Made by a program: the position numbers and the translations under genes. The notes under the pieces are model-generated. The model was not told where the DNA came from and made no database searches. It was given only the letters and a program-made list of their open reading frames with translations. DNA of 64,000 bases, taken from contig NZ_CP098774.1 of assembly GCF_028473665.1 (NCBI RefSeq), positions 682,001 to 746,000 of the forward strand. Reading direction: 5' to 3'. Position 1 is the stretch's first letter. Each line of letters opens with the position of its first letter. This DNA is from Sphingomonas sp. QA11 (GTDB lineage: Bacteria > Pseudomonadota > Alphaproteobacteria > Sphingomonadales > Sphingomonadaceae). Positions 16,592 to 25,975 of the stretch are shown here, piece after piece.

Positions 16592-17593
16592 TTATTCCGC
16601 CACCGTCACCACCAGTTTCCCGATCGCCCGGCGCGCCGCCATGCGGGCGATTGCCTTGCCGCCATCCTCGAACGCGAACGTCTCGGTCACGCGCGGGGCG
16701 ATCTTGCCGTCCTTCCACAGCCGGAACAGCCGCTCGATATGCGCCTGGTTCGCCTTGGGGTCGCGCGCGGCGAAGGCGCCCCAGAACACGCCGCAGACAT
16801 CGCAGCTTTTAAGAAGCGTGAGGTTGAGCGGGAGCTTCGGAATACCTGCCGGGAAGCCGACGACGAGGTAGCGGCCCTCCCACGCGATCGAGCGCAGCGC
16901 CGGCTCGGCATAGTCGCCGCCGACCGGATCATAGATCACGTCGGCCCCGCCGGGTCCGAGCGCCGCCTTGAACTGGTCGGCGAGCGCTTTCGACTGGTCC
17001 TTGTCGAACGGGGCTCGAGGATAGACCAACGTTACGTCAGCACCGGCATCCTTTGCCACGACCGCCTTTTCCTCTGACGAGACAGCCGCCACGACATGCG
17101 CGCCGAACGCCTTGCCCAGCTCGATCGCGGCAAGGCCGACACCCCCGGCGGCGCCGAGCACCAGCAGGGTATTGCCCTCGGCCAGGTGTCCGCGGTCGAG
17201 CAGGGCGTGGATGGTCGTGCCATAGGTCAGCAGCAGCGATGCGCCCTCGGCGAAGCTTCGCCCTTCGGGCAGGCGGAACAGGCTGGTTGCGTTGATCGCG
17301 ACTTTCTCGACCAGGCCGCCCGATCCGGTCGTCGCGATCACCCGGTCGCCGGGCGCCCATCCGGTCACGCCTTCTCCGACGCTGTCGATCACACCGGAGA
17401 TCTCGCTGCCCGGGGCGAAGGGCCGGGGCGGCTTGAACTGATATTTGTCCTCGATGATCAGGACGTCGGGATAGTTGATCGAGCACGCCTTGACCGCGAC
17501 CACCACCTGGCCCTTGCCGGCCACGGGATCGGGCAGGTCGTCGATGACGAGGGTTTCAGGGCCGCCCGGTGCCTTCGACAACAATGCCCGCAT
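16592..17593 (-). CDS. NAD(P)H:quinone oxidoreductase, zinc-independent MDR family
   Basis: 333 residues of the medium-chain dehydrogenase/reductase superfamily. It has the GroES-like N-terminal domain (about 1-120), then the Rossmann domain with [14 protein letters not shown] (about 150) for NADPH. The zinc-ligand Cys/His set of alcohol dehydrogenases is absent, and [16 protein letters not shown] is typical of quinone oxidoreductases. It probably reduces quinones or enones. The start overlaps the 3-prime end of leuD by 38 bases on the same strand, so it belongs to the same transcript. Confidence 0.88.
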   Translation of the reverse strand: MRALLSKAPGGPETLVIDDLPDPVAGKGQVVVAVKACSINYPDVLIIEDKYQFKPPRPFAPGSEISGVIDSVGEGVTGWAPGDRVIATTGSGGLVEKVAINATSLFRLPEGRSFAEGASLLLTYGTTIHALLDRGHLAEGNTLLVLGAAGGVGLAAIELGKAFGAHVVAAVSSEEKAVVAKDAGADVTLVYPRAPFDKDQSKALADQFKAALGPGGADVIYDPVGGDYAEPALRSIAWEGRYLVVGFPAGIPKLPLNLTLLKSCDVCGVFWGAFAARDPKANQAHIERLFRLWKDGKIAPRVTETFAFEDGGKAIARMAARRAIGKLVVTVAE

Positions 17594-18185
17594 ATGCTCG
17601 TTCTCCGCTCATCCATGGCCGGTGCTCATTGACGCCGGACTCGTATTTAGAAATCGCGGTATCCCTTGCCAGCGTCAACCCGATCTCGTCCAGCCCCTCC
17701 ATGAGGCACTGACGGCGAAAGGCGTCCAGCTCGAACGGAAAGCGGTCCTGATAAGGCGTAGTGACGGTCATTGTCTCAAGATCGACTGTCACGGAATCCG
17801 TCTTCGCGACCTCGACCAGCCGATCGACAGCTTCCTGCGGTAGAACGACGGGTACGATGCCGTTCTTGAAGGCGTTGCCGGAAAAGATATCGGAAAAGCT
17901 CGGCGCGATCACCGCGATCACGCCCATGTCGGCCAGCGCCCAGGCGGCATGCTCGCGGCTCGATCCGCAACCGAAATTATCGCCGGCGATCAGGATCGGC
18001 GATCCGGCATAGCGCGGGTCGTCGAAGATATTGTCCGGTTGCGCGCGCACGGTTTCGAACGCGCCCTTGCCAAGGCCCTCGCGCGTGATGGTCTTGAGCC
18101 AATGCGCGGGGATGATGACGTCGGTGTCGATGTTCTTCGCGCCCCACGGATAGGCACGGCCCGAAACCTGACTGACTGCTTTCAT
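17556..18185 (-). CDS. leuD: 3-isopropylmalate dehydratase small subunit
   Basis: 209 residues. With LeuC it isomerises 2-isopropylmalate to 3-isopropylmalate in leucine biosynthesis. The swivel-domain signature [17 protein letters not shown] is present, as are the N-terminal [10 protein letters not shown] and the C-terminal [15 protein letters not shown]. Its ATG overlaps by one base (TAATG) the stop of the 36-residue ORF between it and leuC, indicating tight coupling. The C-terminal tail past HRPWM is normal for alphaproteobacteria. Confidence 0.96.
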   Translation of the reverse strand: MKAVSQVSGRAYPWGAKNIDTDVIIPAHWLKTITREGLGKGAFETVRAQPDNIFDDPRYAGSPILIAGDNFGCGSSREHAAWALADMGVIAVIAPSFSDIFSGNAFKNGIVPVVLPQEAVDRLVEVAKTDSVTVDLETMTVTTPYQDRFPFELDAFRRQCLMEGLDEIGLTLARDTAISKYESGVNEHRPWMSGERAYAGIVVEGTGRP

Positions 18186-18295
18186 TACTGGCTCGCGATC
18201 GTTCCGTCGGCCGGCTTCGGCTTGGCCGTTGCGGTATAGGCGGCGATGCCGCTTAGCACGGTACCGAGGATCAGCAGTATAAGGGCCTTCTTCAT
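18185..18295 (-). CDS. 36-residue single-pass membrane peptide between leuC and leuD
   Basis: This reading frame is too short for most gene callers. It begins [20 protein letters not shown], then a polar tail ending in GTIASQ. Its ATG overlaps the leuC stop as ATGA (18292-18295) and its TAA overlaps the leuD ATG as TAATG. Both junctions are the type produced by translational coupling, so the frame is unlikely to be accidental. The peptide has a positively charged start and one hydrophobic helix, either a membrane anchor or a cleavable signal with an AYTATA-like end. The function is unknown; it may simply couple leuC and leuD translation. Confidence 0.65.
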   Translation of the reverse strand: MKKALILLILGTVLSGIAAYTATAKPKPADGTIASQ

Positions 18296-19734
18296 GACGA
18301 CGTCCCTCCCATCAGGTCGCGGACATCGCTCAACCGCCCGGTAACGGCCGCTGCCGCCGCCATCGCGGGTGAAACCAGGTGCGTCCGCGCTCCAGGTCCC
18401 TGACGCCCTACGAAATTCCGATTCGAAGTGGAAGCGCAGCGTTCACCCGGCGGCACTTTATCCGGGTTCATGGCGAGACACATCGAACAGCCCGGCTCGC
18501 GCCATTCGAAGCCGGCCTGAAGGAATATCCGGTCGAGCCCCTCGACTTCGGCCTGACGCTTGACCAGTCCGGAACCGGGGACGACCAGCGCGCGAACGCC
18601 GTCCGCGACATGGCGGCCGTTCGCCACCGAGGCGGCGGCGCGCAGATCCTCGATCCGACTGTTGGTGCAACTGCCGATGAAGACATGCTCGACCGGGACA
18701 TCCTGCATCGCGGTGCCCGGCGTCAGCCCCATATAGTCGAGCGATTTCCGTGCGGCCGCCCGCTTGGCCGGATCGGCGAAGCTGTCGGGATCTGGAACCA
18801 CGCCGGTAATCGGCACGACATCCTCCGGGCTGGTGCCCCAGGTCAGCGACGGCGCAATATCGGTCGCGTCGAGCCGCACGCTGCGGTCATAGGTCGCGGC
18901 CGGGTCGCTCGGCAGCGTCTTCCACCAGGCGACTGCCTGTTCCCAATCCGCACCCCTGGGCGCCATCGGGCGACCCTTGAGATAGGCGAAGGTCGTCTCG
19001 TCCGGCGCGATCAGGCCGGCGCGTGCGCCGCCCTCGATCGACATGTTGGCGACGGTCAGCCGCCCTTCGACCGACATCGCGCGGATCACCTCACCGGTAT
19101 ATTCGACGACATAGCCGGTGCCGCCCGCCGCGCCGATCCTGCCGATGATGGCCAGGATCACATCCTTGGGGCTGACGCCGAAGCCGAGCGATCCGTCAAC
19201 GCGGATCTCCATCGTCTTCGACTGGCTCAGCAGCAGCGTCTGGGTTGCGAGCACATGCTCGACCTCGCTGGTGCCGATGCCGAACGCCAGCGCCCCCATC
19301 GCGCCGTGCGCCGAGGTGTGGCTGTCGCCGCAGACCAGGGTGGTGCCGGGCAGGGTGAAGCCCTGTTCCGGGCCGACGACATGGACGATGCCCTGCTCGG
19401 GCGCGACCGCGTCGATATAGTCGATGCCGAATTCGGCGGTGTTGCGCTGAAGCGCATCGAGCTGCGCCGCGCTCTCCGCATCGGCGATCGGCAGGCGCTT
19501 GCCCGCCGCATCGACCCGCGCCGTCGTCGGCAGGTTGTGATCTGGGACAGCCAGCGTCAGGTCCGGACGGCGCACCTTGCGTCCCGCCGCGCGAAGGCCG
19601 GCAAAGGCCTGCGGGCTGGTGACCTCGTGGATCAAGTGGCGGTCGATATAGATCAGGCAGGTGCCATCGTCGCGGCGCTCGACGACATGCGCGGCCCAGA
19701 TCTTTTCGTACAGGGTGAGAGGACGGGAAGCCAT
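18292..19734 (-). CDS. leuC: 3-isopropylmalate dehydratase large subunit
   Basis: 480 residues, the usual aconitase-fold length. It binds the catalytic [4Fe-4S] cluster through Cys residues in IGSCTNSR (about 350) and CSMCLAMN (about 410). The N-terminal [12 protein letters not shown] and [19 protein letters not shown] segments match the family. With LeuD it carries out the second step of leucine synthesis. The upstream 47-nt gap to the regulator gene is too short to hold a classical leader-peptide attenuator, and none is visible. Confidence 0.97.
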   Translation of the reverse strand: MASRPLTLYEKIWAAHVVERRDDGTCLIYIDRHLIHEVTSPQAFAGLRAAGRKVRRPDLTLAVPDHNLPTTARVDAAGKRLPIADAESAAQLDALQRNTAEFGIDYIDAVAPEQGIVHVVGPEQGFTLPGTTLVCGDSHTSAHGAMGALAFGIGTSEVEHVLATQTLLLSQSKTMEIRVDGSLGFGVSPKDVILAIIGRIGAAGGTGYVVEYTGEVIRAMSVEGRLTVANMSIEGGARAGLIAPDETTFAYLKGRPMAPRGADWEQAVAWWKTLPSDPAATYDRSVRLDATDIAPSLTWGTSPEDVVPITGVVPDPDSFADPAKRAAARKSLDYMGLTPGTAMQDVPVEHVFIGSCTNSRIEDLRAAASVANGRHVADGVRALVVPGSGLVKRQAEVEGLDRIFLQAGFEWREPGCSMCLAMNPDKVPPGERCASTSNRNFVGRQGPGARTHLVSPAMAAAAAVTGRLSDVRDLMGGTSS

Positions 19735-19781
19735 GGGGGCGCTCTAGCCCTTTCTTGCGTCCGATCAAGCAGGCGTGGCAT

Positions 19782-20711
19782 TTAATTACGCATAGCCTGG
19801 CTTGTCGAGCGGGGTGCCAACTCGTCTGACAAGGCGTTTTTGACGAGGGTTTCGTCCGCATCGCCGTCCCCGATGATCGTGGCACCGGCCGGCCGTTCGC
19901 GCAGGAGGGACCTGACCCGCTCCCCGTCCTCGCTCGTCGCCGGATTGTACACGACCATGCTCAGATCGGGCCGGCCATCGACGGCGAACGAGGAATATTC
20001 GAACGCGATCGGCCCCAGGATCGGGTGGCGGAGGTGCTTGACGCCGTCGCCATAGGTGCGGACGTCATTGTCCCGCCACATCGCGTCGAAGTCGGGACTC
20101 AACCGGCACAGTTCGGCGACGAGCGGCTCGACCTCTGCGCTGGCGCCGGCGCGGGCCGCGTCCGCCCGGAAGGCGCTGACGACGAAACGCGCGACGCTTT
20201 CCCAGTCGAATTGCGCATCGCGGACACGCGGATCGAGGAAGATCATGCGCAGGATGTTGCGCTGGTCCGGCGGAAGGGCGCCATAGTCGGTGAGGATGGC
20301 GGCGGCGGCGCGGTTCCAGGCAACGACGTCCCAAATTGCAGTCTTCACCAGCGCGGGGCTGACGTCGAGTGCATCGAGCAGTCGCTGCAGGCGCGGCGTG
20401 ACGCCCTCCGCCGGCTTATAGTGGACCTCGGGCGGACGCCCCAGGCCGAGGAGGAACACATGTTCGCGCTCGACCTCGGTCAGCATCAATGCCCGGACGA
20501 TCCGGTCGAGCACGTCCGCGGAAGGCGCGCCGCCTCGTCCCTGTTCGAGCCAAGTATACCAGGTGGTGCTGATATTGGCGCGCTGGGCGACTTCCTCACG
20601 GCGCAGGCCAGGGGTGCGCCGTCGCGTCCCGGAAAATCCGAATGCCGCGGGATCGAGCCGCATGCGCCGGTCCTTGAGATAAATGCCCAGGGCCTTGTCC
20701 TGTGTGCTCAT
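19782..20711 (-). CDS. XRE-type regulator with MmyB-like ligand-binding domain
   Basis: 309 residues. An N-terminal XRE helix-turn-helix (about 5-75) carries RRTPGLRREEVAQRANISTT and WLEQGRGG, the signature of the MmyB-like subgroup. The C-terminal MLTR-type PAS-like ligand-binding domain (about 95-265) is reported in homologues to bind a fatty acid. ATG 20711 has AGGA upstream; ATG 20729 is an alternative. It is divergent from the NAD-dependent SDR gene at 20806, the most common arrangement of this regulator family. It therefore probably controls that gene and itself from the 94-bp shared region. Confidence 0.85.
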   Translation of the reverse strand: MSTQDKALGIYLKDRRMRLDPAAFGFSGTRRRTPGLRREEVAQRANISTTWYTWLEQGRGGAPSADVLDRIVRALMLTEVEREHVFLLGLGRPPEVHYKPAEGVTPRLQRLLDALDVSPALVKTAIWDVVAWNRAAAAILTDYGALPPDQRNILRMIFLDPRVRDAQFDWESVARFVVSAFRADAARAGASAEVEPLVAELCRLSPDFDAMWRDNDVRTYGDGVKHLRHPILGPIAFEYSSFAVDGRPDLSMVVYNPATSEDGERVRSLLRERPAGATIIGDGDADETLVKNALSDELAPRSTSQAMRN

Positions 20712-20805
20712 ACTGATCCTGTTGGTCATTATACCCCGATAAGATCACTACTTTAACAGGATGATGTGCGCTCCGACAATGGATCTGGTGATTGAGGAGA
20801 GCGAT

Positions 20806-21702
20806 ATGCGTGTCTTCGTAACTGGCGCCACGGGCTTTGTCGGATCGGCCGTGGTCAGGGAGTTGCTTGGAGCCGGCCATCAGGTGCTCGGCCTTGCGCG
20901 GTCGGATGCGGGTGCGGAGGCGCTCAGTCAGGCAGGCGCCGAAGTGCATCGCGGTGCACTCGGTGATCTCGACAGCCTCAGGAGCGGCGCTGCCCATGTG
21001 GACGGCGTGATCCATACGGCCTTCAATCATGATTTCTCGAAGTTTGCCGAAAATTGCGAAGAGGATCGGCGCGCGATCGAGGCGATTGGCGCTATCCTGG
21101 AAGGGTCGCAGCGCCCGCTGCTGGTCACTTCCGGCCTTGCATTGCTCGCGCCAGGCCGGCTCGCGACCGAGAGCGACGTGCCGAGCCCGGCCTTTCCGCG
21201 CGTCTCGGAAATCGCAGCCGCCGCAGTGGCGGCGGGCGGCGTCAGGGCGAGCAGCGTACGCCTACCGCCGTCAACCCACGGCGCCGGCGATCATGGCTTC
21301 GTACCGATCCTGATCGAGATGGCGCGGGAAAAGGGCGTGTCTGCCTATGTCGGCGACGGCAGCAACCGCTGGCCGGCCGCGCATCGCGTCGATGCCGCCC
21401 GGGTTTACCGCCTCGCGCTGGAACGAGGCGCAACCGACGGTCCGTATCACGCGGTCGCTGAGGAGGGCGTGCCGTTCAAGGCAATCGCCGAGACGATCGG
21501 GCGTCACCTGGATGTACCGGTGGGGGCCATATCGCCCGATGAGGCGCAAGCGCATTTCGGCTGGTTCACGATGTTCGCGAGCATGGACGTTCCGACATCA
21601 AGCGCGCGAACGAGAGCCCTTCTGGGCTGGGAGCCCAGCGGGCCGACGCTGTTGCAGGACATGAACGATACCGATTATTTCCAGGGGCGCCAGGATCGGT
21701 GA
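20806..21702 (+). CDS. NAD(P)-dependent extended SDR oxidoreductase
   Basis: 298 residues of the atypical/extended short-chain dehydrogenase family. The nucleotide-binding motif [12 protein letters not shown] is at residues 6-17. The canonical catalytic YxxxK is not seen where an epimerase would have it; the segment SLALLAPGR through SEIAAAA occupies that region, so the activity may be that of an atypical SDR. The start at 20806 has GAGGAG upstream; the frame opens earlier without such a site. The divergent MmyB-type regulator is its likely controller. The substrate is unknown. Confidence 0.82.
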   Translation: MRVFVTGATGFVGSAVVRELLGAGHQVLGLARSDAGAEALSQAGAEVHRGALGDLDSLRSGAAHVDGVIHTAFNHDFSKFAENCEEDRRAIEAIGAILEGSQRPLLVTSGLALLAPGRLATESDVPSPAFPRVSEIAAAAVAAGGVRASSVRLPPSTHGAGDHGFVPILIEMAREKGVSAYVGDGSNRWPAAHRVDAARVYRLALERGATDGPYHAVAEEGVPFKAIAETIGRHLDVPVGAISPDEAQAHFGWFTMFASMDVPTSSARTRALLGWEPSGPTLLQDMNDTDYFQGRQDR

Positions 21703-21707
21703 AGCGC

Positions 21708-22298
21708 TCAACAGGGAAGGAGCGTGCTGTCGGCGATGGCGAGACCGAGCGCCTGCAATCGCCACACGCGGTTGAACGACAGCACCGCCATCGAGAGGGG
21801 GGCGACGTCGATCCGCAGCGCCCCGTCCAGCAGCACACCAAGCGCTACGGCAATTGCGGTGCGCACCACCATGGGGTGGGTAATCGCGAGGACAGGGGCC
21901 TCCCGGCCGGCCTGGACGGCAAGCCATTCGGCAACGCGAATGCCGACCGCGGCCATCGTTTCTCCGCCGGGCGCCCCCGCGGCGGGATCAGCGATCCAAC
22001 CTGCGATACCATCAGGGTCGAGAGCATGGATTTCGGCCAGGCTTCGTCCGGTCCATTTGCCATGATCGATGTCGCGGAGTGCCGTGTCGATGTCGGCGTC
22101 CAGCCCAAGCGCTTCCGCCGTCTGGCGCGCGGCCAGTGCCGGGCTGGTTGCGATATGCCGCGGGGAGGGCAGGGGAATTCGGTATGCCCTGGCAGTTCGT
22201 AGCCCGCCATCGTCGAGCGGTTCGGCCGGATCGGCGAATCCGCCGACACGCGACGTCGTCGTCGCGGCATGGCAGAGCAGGGTCAGTCGCGTAGCCAG
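21708..22298 (-). CDS. histidine phosphatase family protein, CobC-like context
   Basis: About 196 residues. The motif LCHAATTTSR replaces the usual RHG of the histidine phosphatase superfamily with CHA, keeping the nucleophilic His. The second His is in AITHPMVVRTAI, and DHGKWTGRSLAEI supplies the acidic residue. No ATG/GTG/TTG start fits: the only strong ribosome site, GGGAGG, precedes a CTG at 22298, while the next ATG upstream (22397) lies antisense inside a cobalamin riboswitch. Neighbouring B12 genes suggest a cobalamin-pathway phosphatase (alpha-ribazole phosphatase-like), but this is context only. Confidence 0.65.
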   Translation of the reverse strand: MATRLTLLCHAATTTSRVGGFADPAEPLDDGGLRTARAYRIPLPSPRHIATSPALAARQTAEALGLDADIDTALRDIDHGKWTGRSLAEIHALDPDGIAGWIADPAAGAPGGETMAAVGIRVAEWLAVQAGREAPVLAITHPMVVRTAIAVALGVLLDGALRIDVAPLSMAVLSFNRVWRLQALGLAIADSTLLPC

Positions 22299-22324
22299 GC
22301 GGGCCTCCCGGAATCGTTGACGTT

Positions 22325-22445
22325 GTGCTCGGTTCCGTCCTAGGGCGAGCCAAGGACCGAGGAAGAAGCCGGTGTAATTCCGGCACGGTCGCGCCACTGT
22401 TATCGATAGCGCCGGGGTGCTGTCGAGAGTCAGACCTTCCTCGGA
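22325..22445 (+). promoter_or_regulatory. cobalamin riboswitch upstream of cbtB-cbtA
   Basis: Contains GCCGGTG..AATTCCGGC followed by GGTCGCGCCACTG, the conserved B12-box core, and GAGTCAGACC downstream, in the order of the cobalamin riboswitch fold. It lies directly before cbtB, a typical B12-repressed target. Edges are approximate. Confidence 0.8.
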
Positions 22446-22489
22446 CGATCATCCCGCGGGACGCGCGCTTCCCGGTCAAGGAGCAGTAT

Positions 22490-22717
22490 ATGCCGGCTAC
22501 GACCCTTTTCGCCGACGACGTCTTCATTCCGGTTGGCGGCGAGACCGCGATTCCGTTCGGCGAGATTCTCCCCTGGGCGCTCTTCGGCACGCTCCTCGCG
22601 CTGATCTTTCTCTATTTCGTCAGCACCGAACAGGGCGCGGTGTCGCTGTTTAGTGGCAAATATGTTCATGAACTCGTCCATGACGGGCGCCATCTGCTCG
22701 GCTTTCCCTGCCACTAA
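22490..22717 (+). CDS. cbtB: CbtB, putative cobalt transporter subunit
   Basis: 75 residues from the ATG at 22490, which has AAGGAG at 22478-22483. One transmembrane helix (about 28-45) is followed by the hallmark His-rich end HELVHDGRHLLGFPCH, thought to bind cobalt. CbtB accompanies CbtA in a B12-regulated cobalt uptake system found by comparative genomics. The cobalamin riboswitch just upstream fits that role. cbtA starts nine bases after the stop. Confidence 0.9.
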   Translation: MPATTLFADDVFIPVGGETAIPFGEILPWALFGTLLALIFLYFVSTEQGAVSLFSGKYVHELVHDGRHLLGFPCH

Positions 22718-22726
22718 GGCCGGGAC

Positions 22727-23452
22727 GTGGCACGCACTCTCCTGATTCGCGGGATGTTGGCCGGCGTGGTCGCTGCGCTGCTCGCGGTGCTGTTCGCGCG
22801 CTTGGTCGCTGAACCGCAGGTCGACCTGGCAATCGCGTTCGAAGCCGCCAAGTCGCATGCCATGGGCGGGATGGACGAGCCCGAACTGGTTAGCCGCACG
22901 GTCCAGAAGGGTCTTGGTCTCGTCATCGCGGTGGTGCTTTACGGTGCCGCGATCGGCGGCATCTTCGCGCTGGTGTTCGCTGGCCTCTATGGTCGCTGGT
23001 CGCTGCTCGGACCGCGCTCGCTCGCGCTTATGCTTGCCGTGGCGGGGTTCGTCGCAATCGCGCTCGTCCCAGCGCTCAAATATCCGCCGAATCCGCCTGC
23101 GGTCGGCCTGCATGAAACCGTCGCCTTCCGGACCATCACCTATTTCGCGATGATCGCCTTGTCGGTGGTCGCGATGGTGATCGCTGCCAAGCTTGGTCGC
23201 GGTCTGTCGCAGCGACTGGGCGGGTTCAACGCGATGCTCGTCGCGGGCGGATGCTATGTCGCGCTGGTCGCGGCCGTTCAGGTCGTGATGCCCGTCATCA
23301 ACGAGGTACCGGTCGATTTCCCCGCCGTGCTGCTGTGGAACTTCCGCATGGCCTCCCTCGCCATGCAGGCGGTGCTATGGGCCGTGATCGGTATCGGTTT
23401 TGGCGCCGCCGCCGAGCATGCACTCCGTCGCGGCACCCGGAACCGCGCCTAG
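22727..23452 (+). CDS. cbtA: CbtA, putative cobalt transporter membrane subunit
   Basis: 241 residues from a GTG at 22727, with five to six predicted transmembrane segments. These include an N-terminal helix after MARTLLIRGML, repeated long hydrophobic stretches, and the polar motif KYPPNPPAVGLHET that recurs in the CbtA family. With CbtB it is the inferred energy-independent or secondary cobalt importer supplying B12 synthesis. It is expressed from the upstream riboswitch-controlled transcript. Confidence 0.9.
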   Translation: MARTLLIRGMLAGVVAALLAVLFARLVAEPQVDLAIAFEAAKSHAMGGMDEPELVSRTVQKGLGLVIAVVLYGAAIGGIFALVFAGLYGRWSLLGPRSLALMLAVAGFVAIALVPALKYPPNPPAVGLHETVAFRTITYFAMIALSVVAMVIAAKLGRGLSQRLGGFNAMLVAGGCYVALVAAVQVVMPVINEVPVDFPAVLLWNFRMASLAMQAVLWAVIGIGFGAAAEHALRRGTRNRA

Positions 23453-23574
23453 CGTATCGCCACGCCCTTGCGGCGTGTCCCATGGTCCTTTTCCGCCAAG
23501 TCCGATCCTCAGGCGGCGATCGTTACGCCCCTGCGAAATATCTTGCCTCGATCGTCGCTACACCATATCGGGCG

Positions 23575-23800
23575 CCTTGATCGCGTCGGTGCCCCGAAAG
23601 GGGCTTAAAATGGGAACGCGGTGAGGGTGGCTCGCCACCTGAATCCGAGGCTGTCCCTGCAACTGTAAGCGGCGAGCGCGATGCATATCGCTCCTTTCGA
23701 GGGAGCAGCCACTGGGCCGGACGCTAAATCATGCGAGGTCTGGGAAGGCATGCATCAAGCTGTGACCCGTGAGCCAGGATACCTGCCGGCGTCTGGTCGC
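23575..23800 (+). promoter_or_regulatory. cobalamin riboswitch upstream of the TonB receptor
   Basis: A textbook adenosylcobalamin riboswitch. CGGTGCCCCGAAAGGGGC is followed by AAAATGGGAACGCGGTGAG, then AATCCGAGGCTGTCCCTGC, AACTGTAAGCGG, GCCACTGGGCCGG, GGGAAGGC and GTGACCCGTGAGCCAGGATAC. It lies about 180 bases before the receptor start, where B12 binding would repress uptake. Confidence 0.93.
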
Positions 23801-23982
23801 TCTTGCCTTGGCCCAGGGGATGGCCGCGGCACGGTGAACTCCGTCTGAGCGACGAACACGCGGCTGGGGCCGCATCGGTTCGTGTGAGCGGGTGCCTTTG
23901 GTGTCCGTCCGTTCGTGCGCGCCGACCGTTCGTTAACGGCACGCCCCCGCCCAACGTCGAACGACGCCACGGGGGTTACAGA

Positions 23983-25971
23983 ATGAGGTTTATCATCACA
24001 TCGCGGCTGGCCATGTCCGTCGCGATCGCTGCATGCACGGTTACCGCTGCTCACGCCGAGGATCCGGAGGACGAGAACACCATCGTCGTCACCGGCAGGA
24101 GCCTCGAGGAAACACTGCCGCAGGAACTCGCTCGCTACGGCAGCGATATCGAGACCGTCACCGAGAAGCAGGTTCGCGACCGCGGCGTCGTCGATGTCGC
24201 CAGCGCCCTCGACAGCGTTCCCGGCCTTTACATCAAGCCGGGTTCGGGTCCGTTCAGCTATGTGGACGTATCGCTTCAGGGATCGCGCACGCAGGACGTG
24301 TTGTGGACGGTCGACGGCATCCGCATCAACAACCGTCTTTATGGCGGCACCTCCCCCAACGACACGCTACCCGCCAGCATGATCGAGCGGATCGAGGTGC
24401 TGAAGGGCGGGGAGAGCCTGTTCTACGGTACGCAGGCAGCCGCCGGCGTCATCAACGTCGTCACCCGCAGCTTCACCGACGATTTCAACGGTCAGGTCAA
24501 TGGCAGCGTCGACAGCCGCGGCGGCACCAATCTCGACGGCTATGCCCGTGGCAGCATCGGCGACCACCGGTTCGTGGTCTATGCCTCGCGCAACGACGCT
24601 GAGGGTTATCGTCCGTACAGCGTCATGCAGCCAAGCGCGACCGACCAGAAACGCGGATATCGCCTGTGGTCGGTCGGCGGCAAATATCAGTTCGACTTCA
24701 CGTCGGACCTGCGCCTCAACCTGCAATATCAGCATACCCAGGCAAAGCTGGACAATCTTTCCCCCACGCGGGTCAACACGAGCCGCAACGACCGCAACGA
24801 GGAAATCGCCAGCGTCCGGCTCGACTATACCGGCAGCGACACCGTCCAGTTCTTTCTGAAGGGCTATTTCCACGACTGGAAGACGGCCTATGTCCAGATC
24901 CTGAACCCGATCCCCGCCGGTCCGCCGATCACGGTGTATCCCGAAGGCACTTTCTGGGGATATCAGGACTATGGTGGCAGCGCCGTCGTCAAGCTGCACC
25001 CGCACCGGGGTCTCGAATATCTGATCGGCTATGATTTCCAGAACTTCAACGGTCGCGACGACGTCCTGCTGATCGGCAAGATCACCGAGCAGGTTCATGC
25101 CGGCATCTTTCAGGTCCGCACGACCGATGAACTCAGCAAGCGCGCGCGCCTGACGGCCGGGGTGCGCTACAACGAAACCGGCGGTGCGAAGAAGACCGTC
25201 TGGAACGTCAGCGGTCGCTTCGACCTGACCGACAGCCTGTATCTGGAAGGGATCGGCGGGACGTCCTTCGTGCTGCCCGATGCCTCGTCGCTCTACGGCA
25301 TCGATCCGTGCTGCGAGATCGGCAACCCGAAGCTGAAGCCCGAACAGAGCCTCAACCTCAACCTGACGGCGGGCGGGGCGTTCACCCTGGCCGGTGGCGC
25401 GCTGAACTGGAAGGCGACCTATTTCCAGCGCACCATCACCGACCTGATCGACGCGACCTATGACGATCCCGCCTTTCCCAACGGCACCTACATCAACGTC
25501 AAGGGCAAGGTGAAGGTGCGGGGCGCCGAGTTCCAGATCGACGCGACCGTGGCGCAGGACTGGCATGTCGCGGCGAGCTACACCTACACCCGCGCCCGCA
25601 ACGAAGGCGCGACCAGGCAGCGGGATCGCACGCCGGAGCAATTCGCCAAGGGATCGGTCAGCTATGCGCCCGAGAGCCTCCCGTTCGGCGCCAATGTCTC
25701 TGTCAACTGGGTGGGGGACACCTATTCGTCGCCGTCCGGTTTCCCGCGTCAGAACTACGGCAACTACGCCATCGTCGACTTCGGGGCGCATCTCTATGTG
25801 GATGGCAGCGCCCGCCGGAACCGGTTCGGGATCAATGTCGAGAATGTGACGGGCCGGGAATATGCGACCCGGGGCTTCGGTTCGGCACCGGCCGATGCCG
25901 GAGGGCGGTTCCTGTATTTTACCCGGGGCGTGCCCCGGACGCTCCGGGTCAGCTACGGCCTGAGCTTCTGA
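23983..25971 (+). CDS. TonB-dependent outer-membrane receptor, BtuB-like
   Basis: 662 residues. The signal peptide ends AAHA near residue 26. A TonB-box-like region (NTIVVTGR) follows, then the plug domain (about 35-150, with VPGLYIKPG and IERIEVLKGGESLFYGTQAAAGVIN) and a 22-strand barrel ending in the aromatic YGLSF. The ATG at 23983 is the family start. The cobalamin riboswitch just upstream makes vitamin B12 or a corrinoid precursor the likely cargo. The PepSY protein gene starts four bases after the stop. It is shorter than many receptors but complete. Confidence 0.9.
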   Translation: MRFIITSRLAMSVAIAACTVTAAHAEDPEDENTIVVTGRSLEETLPQELARYGSDIETVTEKQVRDRGVVDVASALDSVPGLYIKPGSGPFSYVDVSLQGSRTQDVLWTVDGIRINNRLYGGTSPNDTLPASMIERIEVLKGGESLFYGTQAAAGVINVVTRSFTDDFNGQVNGSVDSRGGTNLDGYARGSIGDHRFVVYASRNDAEGYRPYSVMQPSATDQKRGYRLWSVGGKYQFDFTSDLRLNLQYQHTQAKLDNLSPTRVNTSRNDRNEEIASVRLDYTGSDTVQFFLKGYFHDWKTAYVQILNPIPAGPPITVYPEGTFWGYQDYGGSAVVKLHPHRGLEYLIGYDFQNFNGRDDVLLIGKITEQVHAGIFQVRTTDELSKRARLTAGVRYNETGGAKKTVWNVSGRFDLTDSLYLEGIGGTSFVLPDASSLYGIDPCCEIGNPKLKPEQSLNLNLTAGGAFTLAGGALNWKATYFQRTITDLIDATYDDPAFPNGTYINVKGKVKVRGAEFQIDATVAQDWHVAASYTYTRARNEGATRQRDRTPEQFAKGSVSYAPESLPFGANVSVNWVGDTYSSPSGFPRQNYGNYAIVDFGAHLYVDGSARRNRFGINVENVTGREYATRGFGSAPADAGGRFLYFTRGVPRTLRVSYGLSF

Positions 25972-25975
25972 GCCG

